A stretch of 25,305 bases of DNA from Didymodactylos carnosus. Its lineage: Eukaryota; Rotifera; Eurotatoria; Philodinida; Philodinidae. The notes under the pieces are model-generated. The model worked only from the letters and a program-made list of their open reading frames with translations, was not told where the DNA came from and searched no databases. The first letter of the stretch is position 1. Each line of letters begins with the position of its first letter. A program made the translations under genes and the position numbers. Where the stretch lies: assembly GCA_905250885.1 (NCBI GenBank), contig CAJNOQ010002266.1:1-25305 (forward strand), read 5' to 3'. Shown here piece after piece: positions 1 to 9,094 of this stretch.

Positions 1-135
1 CATCCTGTGAATGAGGCGGAATGGCTGAGCCCCAATCCTCTGTGCATCAAACAGGACCAAACTGATACTTGCTACATCCTGGAAGCCGCCAACGGCAAAG
101 CGATCTTACACCGAGGAAACTCACAATCGTACTGA
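1..135 (+). CDS. 3' end of an unidentified open frame, cut by the window edge
   Basis: Frame 1 is open from the first base to a TGA at 133-135 and gives 44 residues ending in GNSQSY. Its bases are clearly more GC-rich than the AT-rich DNA around it, and its codons look used (GAG, GCC, CTG, GGC). I do not recognise the family. The residues DTCYILEAANGKAILHRG could suit the tail of a retroelement polyprotein, but that is a guess. The 5' part lies outside the window, so start, length and function are unknown. Confidence 0.3.
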   Translation, partial: HPVNEAEWLSPNPLCIKQDQTDTCYILEAANGKAILHRGNSQSY

Positions 136-699
136 TAAACATCAACCATTTGGTGCATGTCTCACTTTTGTGCATTTTTATTTGAAGATCTTGCACAGTC
201 AATATTTTTAACTGAGCCTACACAACGGGGAAAGGACCTTAGATTCAATACATTGTCTGAGAAGAAAGACCTTTCGAAAGGAAACCTTTTTCATAACTGT
301 TAATGAGAAACATAGTTCAGTTTTGTGACAGAAAAAACGCAGGACGATTTAACTCTCTCTCTTTCTTCGTCTCAAATTGCTGTGTACTTACCTCGAAGTT
401 AAAGGTTCGAATTACTTCACTTTTTATCCTTTTTGAGGACAAATCAATAAGAAAACGTAGGTTAAAACATGCAAAAAATGCGAGTAAAACTGGTCTTCAT
501 CTTCACAGTACGTTAAAAAAAGAAGAAATGACTGTGCAGATAACGTGCTTTATTCTCTTGCATGTATATGACGTCCACATGTCTGCTTTATACACAGACA
601 TCAGCATGTCCAGTCATTTTTATATATTCACATTGAAAGAACGAAATCAAAATATCGATTTTCATTGGTCAAAGCAGATCGAAAAGACAAGACAGAAAA
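136..699. other. No supported gene; AT-rich spacer
   Basis: The stretch follows the stop of the left-edge frame. It contains a perfect 12-base palindrome, CCTTTCGAAAGG, at 270-281. An open frame from 303 to 749 has no recognisable domain and runs into the palindrome cluster, so I do not call it a gene. Confidence 0.5.
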
Positions 700-910
700 G
701 TTTGGCTCAAGAAAGTCAAGCGCATGAGATATTCAAGCGCTTGAGGTAAGAATCTCATGCGCATGAGTTTCTTGAGATACGAAACTCAAGCACATGAGTC
801 AAGAAAGTCAAGCGCATGACATCGGAAAAAATGCGTTTTGCATGAGTAAGAAATGTCTCCACGCCATGAGATTCTTACTCAAGAAATTCAAGAAAGTCAT
901 GTGCTTGAGA
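700..910. repeat. Cluster of short palindromes and CTCAAG/CTCATG motifs
   Basis: Degenerate copies of TCAAGAAAGTCAAGCGCATG and its relatives recur on both strands. The region includes the perfect palindromes TCAAGCGCTTGA (733-744) and CTCATGCGCATGAG (754-767). It also has a perfect 9-base inverted repeat, GAGTAAGAA at 844-852 against TTCTTACTC at 872-880. The pattern suggests a decayed foldback element or nested short repeats. No coding potential is seen. Confidence 0.65.
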
Positions 911-1038
911 AAAAAAGCTTCACTAGGGCACATTACAGATTTCAAAATTGGTCTTTTGTGTGCTCCAGAAAATCTTGTACTCTTTACTACTCATGAGAAA
1001 TTAGGATATCCAAAAGGTTAACATGAAAACATCGTCTG

Positions 1039-1180
1039 CACTGCGAAAAAAAAGTGCCCTTTGATGAGATTTAGGACACATGAAAGTGCCATAAGTTCGC
1101 CACAGTCACCGTGAAAACAACAAACGGGGCACATTCGTATGCCCTAAACCTCACCAAAGGGCACTTTCTTTTTCGCAGTG
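1039..1180. mobile_element. MITE-like element with about 40-base terminal inverted repeats
   Basis: The left arm (1039-1077) and right arm (1141-1180) are inverted copies with few mismatches. Both outer ends read CACTGCGAAAAA inward and continue into AAGTGCCCTTTG. The element is 142 bases, has no coding capacity, and so must be non-autonomous. A CACTG terminus resembles CACTA-type elements, but no 3-base target duplication is visible; only a TG dinucleotide is shared by the flanks. The superfamily is therefore left open. Confidence 0.85.
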
Positions 1181-1200
1181 TGATCTTGATAATGTTATAC

Positions 1201-1225
1201 TGATCTGATCTGATCTAATCTAATC
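1201..1225. repeat. Short 5-base tandem array, TGATC x3 then TAATC x2
   Basis: Five head-to-tail 5-mers lie 20 bases after the inverted-repeat element. The array is too short to be functional and is probably slippage. Confidence 0.8.
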
Positions 1226-2352
1226 TCATTACCTGTCAGCTCTTTTATGCAGCTTTGATTATAGTGGCACACAACTCTTTTGTTTTCCGACAATGTTTTA
1301 TATGAATAACGCTTTCTCCTTCTCATGAATGTACCTCATCTAACGTGCTTTTAATTTCATGTTTTGTATAACTTCTATAAAATGAGAAAAGGTAATATGA
1401 AGGGCATGATTTAGAAAGATTCAAACGAAAAATGTTTACCAGCAGGTCTCGTGAGCAACAAAATTTTTTCATTTCTTCACAAAAGCATATAAGTGTTGAT
1501 TATAAAAGTATCGAAACTCTGAGTGTCTATATTAACGTGGAAGTTATATGAACAATCGGTAGCATACCCAGAGACTGTCATCAAGTCTTATTAAGAAAAT
1601 AACTTTCAGTCTTTTTTGTGAAACTAGACTAACCCGGTGTCAATTTTTTACGTAGCTTGCCTCATCAAAATGTGAAATTTTTACTTTTTATAAAACAGAA
1701 TGGCAAGAAACGCAGTTTTGTGTTTGAGGGCGTTTTTTAAAAGAGAGGAATTTGTGCAGACATTTCATTACGTGTTTTCTTCATCCTCGCTCAAATGTAT
1801 TTTTTCCATTAAACACATATCATAGAAAAGTACGCTTTTTGTCGTTTTAGAGAAAAACTGGTTTTAACGTTGTTTTCTATATCTCAATCAAAATCGCTCG
1901 TTCAAAAGACTAGCTGGAGAAACTGTATTGTGCATCCCAATGTAGTAAGTACGATTGATTCGAGACACGAAGACATAAGAACTTGCTCAAGATTATGATA
2001 TATTTGTTGGAGCCTAGGCTTTAACACACCAGCTTTGAAGTGCAAGTTGAACAACGTAACTATCAAGCCATACTGTCTTACGTATGACAAGATACTGTTT
2101 GATCTGAAAGACTAATTCCCTAGCAACTGTGACTGAATATCACTCTCCTTCAGTAGTTTGTATCTCTACAAAAATTCCATCCACACATCCTTTTTGCGCC
2201 TCTTCCTACGTACTTGTAATAAACGATAATATGATTGTTTGCGCTGATAATTGGTCAACGTTGTCATGTCACTTTGCTAGGTGCCCTTGAATATCAAATG
2301 ATAATTATTCATAAGAATTTTCAACGACCTAGTTTGTCAATTCTTTAATTCT
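1226..2352. other. No supported gene; AT-rich intergenic DNA
   Basis: Stops are frequent in all frames and I see no splice-linked coding blocks. The short minus-strand frame at 1902-2090 has no recognisable domain. Confidence 0.6.
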
Positions 2353-2673
2353 GTTGTCATGGTTAATTTCCATATATCTATTTGTTTAACGCCTGAGAAT
2401 GCAATTATCTCAAGATTCGCCGATACGTTTTGACGTTGTCTCCACTGGTTTGGTGAGGGATTTTCGATAAACCACTATCGTCACTTGTTTTATGCCTCAA
2501 TATCCGACATTAAGGAAAAAATCTTGCATCATAAAAATTTCTTTTTCTGTTAAGATCCTATCGTTTTACTTATTCTTGCTTTTGAAATCTGGCTTTGTTC
2601 AAAATCGTAGAAGCTTGAGATAATAGCATTCTCGTTAGAACAAAATAAATATATGGAAATTAATGATGACAAC
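2353..2673. mobile_element. Foldback / MITE-like element with about 70-base imperfect inverted arms
   Basis: The left arm (about 2353-2425) and right arm (about 2600-2673) are inverted relatives. They share GTTGTCAT, TTAATTTCCATATAT, a GAGAATGC block and ATTATCTCAAG in matching order. The centre of about 175 bases is non-coding. No convincing target-site duplication flanks it. The imperfect arms suggest an old insertion. Confidence 0.75.
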
Positions 2674-3760
2674 TTAGTGTATATAAAAGTCACAAAAATC
2701 TATACTGTCTTGGTTTCGGTGACATGATCTTGAAGTACAGTGGTCAACTCGATTAATCGTAAAGTCAAAACCATACCGTAAGTTATGTATGTCCTGCCCT
2801 GTCCTGTGTCATTAAGAAACAAACTGTGTTTTCTTAACAACACGAAGGTAGAGAGAGAAATAAGCAGGAGCCTGCTTCTCAGAAAAACTCAACTTTTGCT
2901 TAAGTGATAAATTAGTTATACTTTGTGACTTCTTTATTTTACTGCCTTTTGTAGTTAGATCCGCGATAACTAGACTAAAAACATTTTAGGAGGATTTTCT
3001 TGAAAAAAATTCCATAAAAATAATCTATGTATCACTTTCAGTACTACTTCATTTTTCCCTTAAAAATCCACTTAAGTGGAATACTTAAGTCTTTTTGTGA
3101 AACAAGCTCCAGGAAAACAGAAACAGAAAGCTAGACTTCCGTTTCTCAAAGAGGAGCGATGTACAAAAGCCATTGCTGGTATCTTTATTTATGCTAAAGT
3201 TAGAAATAAAAAGACGCCTTTAAGAAACATATCGACCTAAATCCTTTTAGTCTTTTTACTAGGACACTATTCCCTATGTATCGTCAAAAGATGGCTGAAA
3301 TCAAAGGTGGACACCTGGAATGGTTTCCTCGTTAGTAGACCAGTAACATAAAATATACAAGTGTACTAGCTCCGTGATGGACTTAGGCGAGAGCGTAGGT
3401 GCGATGGATATCGTCTTGTTTGGTTAAAGTCGTTATTTCTGCTGTCTCGGAAGCCTTTAGAAGGAAAAAAGTAAATTCAAACTATCTCTGAAGACTTTAA
3501 AAAATTCCGCTCCCCATTAAAAGATCATTTATTATTAATTTCATATAATTAATTTACAGTTTTCGTGCTATAAGGACCAATACGTTGTATCTCGATATTT
3601 CACTCATCTGATAGAGAATAATGAAACGAAACAGTTAGTTGAACACAGCACCGAAAAATAATAACAATCGATTGTCGAAATAAATGTCCGTTGCATATCG
3701 TCCGCTTAGAATGATGAACAAGATCAAGCCCTGACATTTTGGCGTACAACGACAATTGAT
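2674..3760. other. No supported gene; AT-rich intergenic DNA
   Basis: No long frame, RNA gene or clear repeat was found. The only small structures are AAGCAGG-AG-CCTGCTT near 2862-2877 and a CCACTTAAGTGG palindrome near 3068. Both are too short to interpret. Confidence 0.55.
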
Positions 3761-4587
3761 AGTGCAGAGTCATGACTTATATCCCAATCAGGATAAAATC
3801 AATCCCGATCGGCCTATACTATTATCCCGATTGAGCTGCAAATCCCGATCGGGATAATTTGTATAGCCTGATCGGTCTATATAATCAATCAATCATTTTT
3901 CGACTATATGCATCCTTTGGGGTACTGCGTAAAAATTCGATCAAAAATCGTGTAATTTGATCGGGATATAAAATATATCCGGTTTTTGATTTTTTTTCAA
4001 AAATCTCTCGTTTTGGAAAAAGATAAAAGCTGATTATTGAAATCGAAAACCGCCATCGGATAGGGCACCCAAAACTGGATATGAATTCATGGGGAACTCC
4101 AAAGTATCGGATAATGATAACCTACTATCCATTTCAAAATACAGTATCCGTGGCTTTTGTTTGAATAACTCTAGAATGAAGCGAGATAGAGATCTGCAGC
4201 TTTCAGCATTTGTAGAGGACGCTTTACTGCATCTTTTGATGTATGGGGGTTTTACGAATCGGATTTCCAGGCGGTGTACCTGGCATGTGAAAAAGAAGAG
4301 ATTGCCAGGTACCGAAGGCAAAATAATTTTTTCACTAAAAACTTTTAACATTTCACTCAAGACTTTTAAGCCTCATTTAAGACAATCAGTGGATGATCAT
4401 ATTTACTTTCAATACTTTTTTGAACATGTTTAGTAATATAGCCCCATCAAGATACAACGATATCTCGAATGGGATATATATTCCGCTTCGAATCTTGATT
4501 ATATCCCGATCGGGATTTGTAGCCCAATCGAGATAATCGTATCGGGATAAATATCTCGTTCGGGATATAAGTCATGACCCCGCACTG
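3761..4587. mobile_element. Non-autonomous DNA transposon with palindromic subterminal repeats
   Basis: Terminal inverted repeats of about 25 bases occur at 3761-3785 and 4563-4587. Both contain GTCATGACTTATATCCC. ATTGAT lies at 3755-3760 immediately left and at 4588-4593 immediately right, a candidate 6-base target duplication. The terminal 150 to 200 bases on both sides are packed with variants of ATCCCGATCGGGAT; perfect copies lie at 3842-3855 and 4503-4516. Such subterminal repeats are typical transposase-binding arrays in hAT and CACTA elements. The interior (about 4020-4440) has overlapping frames of 108 and 114 codons on opposite strands, with no recognisable domain. Confidence 0.8.
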
Positions 4588-4842
4588 ATTGATATTAACA
4601 AAATATTAACGTTGTATGAGAACAATCCTCGTTCACTGGACTCCGAAAGAACATCTTATTTTAAAAATGGGACTGGAGAGAACCCCTCTTCTAGTATTAA
4701 TTTATTCACGGACAAGGTTATATTGTGTTAACCGCTCCTGATGAGAATATTTGACAGTTTCGGAGCAGAAAGCATCAAATGAAGAAACTGAGAAATCATT
4801 AGTTCAAATCTTCTATAGATGAAGCAATTAAACGAACAATAA

Positions 4843-4910
4843 AAACACTTCGATTCGATATTCTATCATAGTCATAATATACTACGATAGAATATCGAAT
4901 CGAAGTGTTT
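4843..4910. repeat. Near-perfect 68-base hairpin
   Basis: Arms 4843-4867 and 4886-4910 are perfect 25-base reverse complements. After one mismatch a further TAG/CTA pair closes a 10-base loop. The outer flanks (about 4825-4842 and 4911-4930) also match weakly in inverted order, so the hairpin may be the core of a slightly longer foldback. The size and pairing suit a tiny palindromic element; a small-RNA precursor is possible but unsupported. Confidence 0.9.
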
Positions 4911-5308
4911 CGTGCTGTTAATTCATCGTCATCATCATTTCATGACCATCTCTTTTTTTGTATTCTCGCCGTCACTCGTCACTCGTGTCGTTCATTAAGG
5001 ATTTTTTATATTCTACTGGAATAATCAATCAATCCATAAGACCTTAGTGCTAGAAGTTGTGTATTATGATAAACAATGAAGATATGGAAATTTTAAACAG
5101 GAACATAATTCCAGTTTTAAATTACTTCTATTTTACTGAATACATGTATGTCAATGCACTGTATAAAGGCTACAAAATCGTTATGATTTTCTCTGAATAG
5201 TTCCTATCGTATTGTAATCTTAATCTGTTGTGAATGAATTTGTGTATTGAATATATTTTTATTAACCAAATGAACAATATTTTCACAGTTTATTTATATC
5301 AGTAATAT

Positions 5309-5494
5309 TTACAAATTTAAAGCTGTGCTAACTTTCTTGGGAGGCCCTTTTGCTTTTCGTTTGCCTACTGGTTGAATACGTGTTTCATCGCTAAGTTGAT
5401 ATAAGTTAAATAAAATTGCTAATCCAGCAGAATGTTTACACGAATATACTTTCATGCCAATCGAACAGCTACATGACTCTAATGGTACAACAAG
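5309..5494 (-). pseudogene. C-terminal fragment of a SWIM zinc-finger (MULE-like) transposase
   Basis: The minus strand is open from 5494 to a TAA at 5309-5311, about 61 codons; upstream the frame is closed by a TAG at 5495-5497. It contains ESCSCSIGMKVYSCKHSAGL, which has the CxC...CxH spacing of a SWIM zinc finger (CSC, eight residues, CKH). A basic tail follows with KRKAKGPPKK. SWIM fingers near the C-terminus are common in MULE/Mutator transposases, where they are thought to bind DNA. The catalytic DDE core is absent, so this is only a relic. A second copy of the basic tail lies inverted at 5590-5661. Confidence 0.65.
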
Positions 5495-5589
5495 CTAACA
5501 GGATTGTTACCACACCAGAAAATCATTGAGTGTAAGCCGCCGACGAGAACGATAAATATCTAGCCAATGATACATTCAATGATTTCTGA

Positions 5590-5661
5590 TGTATTCAACC
5601 ATTAGGCAAACGAAAAACAAAAGGGCCTCCCAAGAAAGTTAGCACAGCTTTAAATTTGTAA
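5590..5661 (+). pseudogene. Second, inverted copy of the transposase C-terminal tail
   Basis: The plus-strand frame gives IQPLGKRKTKGPPKKVSTAL and ends at a TAA (5659-5661). It differs from the 5309-5494 copy at only two positions over this stretch. It lies in the right arm of the foldback element, facing outward. The zinc-finger part is missing. Confidence 0.6.
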
Positions 5662-5716
5662 AATAGATATAATAAATAAAACTGTAAAAATATTCTTCAT
5701 TTGGTTAATATTTCAG

Positions 5717-6405
5717 TGAATATGTTTGTGTTGTACATTATACATTGTTGAGAAATAAAAATGTGAGATTATGCTGAAAAATTTGGTGATCAAAAGTACA
5801 TTTACTCTATATTTTACAAAGAATACATTTTATATAAGAGAATTATATGACTGTGTATTTAATTCTATCTAGATCAAGACTTATCTCATTTTTAATTTTT
5901 CTCTCTTTTTCGTTTTCGTTGTTGAGGAGTTTTACGAATTAACAGAAGCGTGTATAAAGGGAAATCCGATGTATAATGTCCTCCCTTGGTTAAAAAGATT
6001 GCCATCCTCATCAGCGACACTGTCTATTTAATTTTCTTGTTTTTATGATTGACGTGCATGCTTATTAAATTTTTTTCAAAGTTCTTTTCGATCAGCATCG
6101 TTTCCTAATGTGAATAACTGTAAACGCTCAACGTGAGCTAGTCAAAGTCAATTATACCAAACGAATCAATTAATAGATAGGTATTAGATAAACATATTTT
6201 GTTTATTATTTAGCTTTAGCCGGATCTACACTTATACCATACACTTGGAAACAATGCTATTTCACTTCTAGAGCGCGTATTTATGTCATAATGCAACAAA
6301 ATACACTAATACAAATTTATCCAAATAATCGCCCCAAATAGAATTCATTAATGATTGTTTTGAATCTATCTCCATTAATGTCTGCCCGTTTATCGTAGCT
6401 TTAAT
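5717..6405. other. No supported gene; AT-rich intergenic DNA
   Basis: Stop-rich in all frames. It lies between the foldback element and the recombinase relic, and may include the non-coding end of the latter's parent element. Confidence 0.5.
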
Positions 6406-7204
6406 TCAGTTTACGATGTTGTAAATTTTAGCTGGGTGATGTGGTTTTATATAAGTGAGTACGAGACGATCGTCTTCTGCTGTGTCAATAGCTCTCAGTT
6501 GTGTCTTTCTTTCAATATAGTGTACGAGCGTGGCCACAATATCTAACTTTTGATTCTCATCAAATTTGTAGAAATGCAATTGTTCTAGTTTTCTGCCCTT
6601 CTTCTGTGTTTTTGTTAGTTCATCCAAAAAGAATTTAATCGTATGATCATAAACTAACATATTTTTGAATTTGAGTTTTTGAGTTTCGGATATTCCAGAC
6701 GCCTTGCACAAGCTAGGTGGCAGTCTTATGTGTAAACACCTTTAACCTCATCTCTTCATTTGATCCTAGTAGAATCAAGTAATTCAGCAGAGTCTGCACA
6801 TCCCAGGTATTGTTGTAGCGTGGCTGTGGAGGTCGAAGGTTGTAAATGCCTTTCATCAAGACTAGCACTAGCGGGTGCTGTCCTCCTTTGTAATCTTCCA
6901 AGTTGTTAAAGTGTACAGATAAAGCCGATCTGTACAAATTTATTGAACTATGCTGAAGGTGTTGTTCGTATAATATTGAATGAAAATCTAATAAATTCTC
7001 CCTCCACAAGGAGTGAAAAAATATCAACTCTCCTTTCAATGCGCCATCTGTTCCAGCGTACTTTTTTAGCGTTCTCTTTGAACGTAACACTAAAGTACGT
7101 TCGCGTTCCTTGAACATGAACATGAATGTTCTGGTGAAGGTGAACTTTATTTTATATGAACGGTGTTGATCTTGTGTGGAATGAATAGTGTTGCAAAACG
7201 TCAT
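6406..7204 (-). pseudogene. Broken tyrosine recombinase, DIRS/Crypton-type
   Basis: Two adjacent minus-strand frames (7204-6713, then 6711-6406) read as one protein interrupted by a frame break near 6712. The first part has INLYRSALSVHF, then GQHPLVLVLMKGIYNLRPPQ and a TWDVQTLLNYL block with LGSNEEMRLKVFT. This is the core-binding and early catalytic region of tyrosine recombinases from DIRS-like and related elements. The second has TKTQKKGRK...LHFYKF and LVLTYIKPHHPA. The stretch expected to carry the first catalytic arginine is shortened at the break, and the C-terminal H-x-x-R...Y region is absent. The N-terminal 60 residues look out of frame. It is therefore inactive. The exact superfamily is uncertain. 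Confidence 0.75.
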
Positions 7205-7744
7205 ATAGCACTTTCACCTAGTAGTATACCAAGTGAAACAGCTTTCTCCATTATCAGTTATATTTAAAGAAAAATCAACGCCCCAAATGGGTTACGATAA
7301 CAAAGGAAAACGTATGTAGTTACTGAAATGATTTGGACCAAGAAACTTCGATTCCACTGCAGGAAAAACCAGTCTTCTGGTCAGGAAATCGGCGATCTGT
7401 TCTTGGAAGAATCAGTGTCTTAATCAGAGAACCGATGGCTAAAACATTAGTACAATGCTGGATCAGAATCGATATCATCATTTTGACAAAACGTCAGTGG
7501 TATAGTTTCAGACTAATATTTCTAAACTGTAGGTACACCCCATTTCACTGATATTCACCATAGCATTGAGGTCTAACCTTCTCTTGCTTTTTTTGTGACA
7601 TCGTTACTGTTTCCTGTTGTTCCAGTAACCCATACTAATAAAAATCTACGTATTGGATTCAAATGCACACTAAATAAATATTCTTCACAACGATTACAGT
7701 TCATTCAAGTAATTAATATAATTTTATAAGGTGGTTTACATGAT
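7205..7744. other. No supported gene
   Basis: The only open frame (7333-7551, +) has no recognisable domain and no splice context. The part near 7205-7330 may be the decayed 5' end of the recombinase relic. Confidence 0.45.
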
Positions 7745-7892
7745 CGCAAAGTAAATATGGGAAGAGATTCGAAATGATACGAATAAACTGCTAGAAGATC
7801 CAGTTGAAGAACAAAAGAATCATTTTTCTAAGCAAAAATACTTTTCAAAATGTCTGTTCTCGGTTACACCAATCTTTTTTCTTCTTTTTAAG

Positions 7893-8153
7893 GCCGTGCA
7901 ATTGGTAAACTTCCTCATTTACATGAAAAAACAGCAAGGAAAAAAGATGAAGAACAGTATTTTAACGTTTTTGCATGAAAAAGATATCAATTTTTAAAGT
8001 TTATCATCTCTTTTAAAAGTAAACATTATTAAATTTTTTTTTTGGTATCTTAGGTTACTTCTTTTATGGAGAGAAGTACCTTTAGAACATGCTACACGTC
8101 TGATACATCTACTATTGGCGCATATATATCGTCGAAATAATGAATATTTATGA
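7893..8153 (+). pseudogene. Possible coding-exon remnants of an unidentified gene
   Basis: A pyrimidine-rich tract ending TTTTTAAG (about 7872-7892) looks like a 3' splice site. It is followed by an open block to 7978 with GRAIGKLPHLHEKTARKKDE. A second block after ATCTTAG (8053) runs 8055-8153 and can read WREVPLEHATRLIHLLLAHI before a stop, although another frame is open there too. Upstream, 7770-7830 has another coding-like stretch (EEIRNDTNKLLEDPVEEQ). I do not recognise the protein and cannot join the blocks in one frame with confidence. It may be a gene fragment or chance. Confidence 0.25.
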
Positions 8154-8233
8154 ACAAAATATGCAAAAATAAGTTAATAAAAGTCTGTCTCACAACAAAC
8201 GTTTCTATCTGCTCTACTATGCTTCTTCATTGC

Positions 8234-8312
8234 TTAATCCTTTCGTGCCGGGGCCCGTTTATATACGGGCTGAGCTCTGAGTCAAAAAACACTCCCCGCA
8301 AGAAAGGGTTAA
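8234..8312. mobile_element. 79-base piggyBac-like mini-element with TTAA ends
   Basis: TTAA at 8234-8237 and 8309-8312 bound inverted ends reading TTAATCCTTTCGTGCCGGGG on the left and TTAACCCTTTCTTGCGGGG on the complementary right. TTAA target sites followed by CCCTTT are the hallmark of piggyBac-family termini. The middle has its own hairpin, CCCGT...ACGGG. Nothing is encoded. Confidence 0.7.
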
Positions 8313-8820
8313 AATTTTTGAACTAAGAAATTTTTCAAAAAAATCTTTCTTGTCAAAATATCGCAAGTAAACTAAGGGCAAACTGTTTGAGCTATTTTCT
8401 TCAAAAAGATATCATTCAATGCATCCACCTTAGCGTGCTGATTCCGAATGTGACATTTTCAAAAAAGACATTTTCAAAAAATTGCCAGTGTGAAACTCTC
8501 TGCAAACGATGCACAATCGTATGAAGATCCATTTCTTTACTTACAGAAATTCCACTGGCGTCATTATTGGAACCACTAGACATGTTTTTGTTTTTGTTAT
8601 ATACAATAGATTTTGATTTAATATTGATATACATATGGCCGGAATGACCTCGTGAGAAGTGCAGAATTAAAGTTTTTAAGTATAGAAACCAGATTGTCCA
8701 TATAAAAAAATGGTTATTACAAAATAATGGTTAACCCCTGATATACACGAACAATAAATCAAAATGTAAAGCAAGGCCTGCTTTAGAGGTACGTGGGACA
8801 ATTAGAGCGCAGTCAAAATA
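8313..8820. other. No supported gene
   Basis: A minus-strand 72-codon frame (8416-8634) contains a serine/asparagine-rich start but no recognisable domain. Part of its coding comes from the imperfect tandem TTTTCAAAAAAGACATTTTC. I do not call it. Confidence 0.45.
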
Positions 8821-9094
8821 AATCTGGTTTTTGTATTAACACCAGATAGCATCGATGATTTCTAAAAGTTGGGAGATGTGCCCTACTATAGCACTGAAAA
8901 GACACATCTCGCAAGTTAGAAAAGATTCTATGGGAAGATGTTCCAAGTAAGAAAAGGGAACATCATCTACTTTATTTTAATATTAAAGATCATTTAAGTT
9001 CCATTCAGAAACGTTTTTGAGTGCTATAGTAGGGTACATCTCCCAAGTTTTAGAAATCATCGACGCTACCTGGTGTTAATACAAAAATCAAATT
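8821..9094. mobile_element. MITE with about 75-base terminal inverted repeats and TA target sites
   Basis: The left arm (8821 to about 8896) and right arm (about 9015-9094) are inverted copies with few mismatches. They share TTTTTGTATTAACACCAG, TCGATGATTTCTAAAA and CCCTACTATAGCACT. TA dinucleotides at 8819-8820 and 9095-9096 flank the matched ends, as expected for Tc1/mariner-type insertion. The middle of about 120 bases has no coding capacity. Confidence 0.85.

Larger units (their letters stand above)
5260..5710. mobile_element. Foldback element made of two inverted SWIM-transposase 3' ends
   Basis: Long inverted arms (about 5260-5395 and 5580-5710) match almost base for base and end in TATTAACCAAATGAA. 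Each arm encodes, reading outward, the same C-terminal peptide with GKRKxKGPPKKVSTALNL before a stop. The direct repeat TGAATAT at 5248-5254 and 5717-5723 is a candidate target duplication. A nested hairpin with arms AAATCATTGA/TCAATGATTT lies in the middle (about 5520-5585). The element is non-autonomous and probably derived from one end of a MULE-type transposon. Confidence 0.85.

Noticed and set aside
404..414. GGTTCGAATT, similar to a tRNA B box
   Set aside because: No A box, acceptor stem or cloverleaf could be built around it.
303..749. 148-codon plus-strand open frame
   Set aside because: No domain, low-complexity composition, and its end runs into the palindrome cluster.
700..910. 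CRISPR-like array
   Set aside because: The repeats are irregular, occur in both orientations and have no uniform spacers; the genome is eukaryotic.
4034..4433. Overlapping frames of 108 and 114 codons on opposite strands
   Set aside because: They lie inside the inverted-repeat element at 3761-4587 and encode nothing recognisable; probably chance.
4730..4780. CTGATGAG followed by GAAA, resembling a hammerhead ribozyme core
   Set aside because: The only good pairing (GCTCC with GGAGC) encloses CTGATGAG instead of forming stem II after it, and stems I and III are absent.
8416..8634. Minus-strand 72-codon frame
   Set aside because: Part of it comes from an imperfect TTTTCAAAAA repeat; no motif, no splice context.
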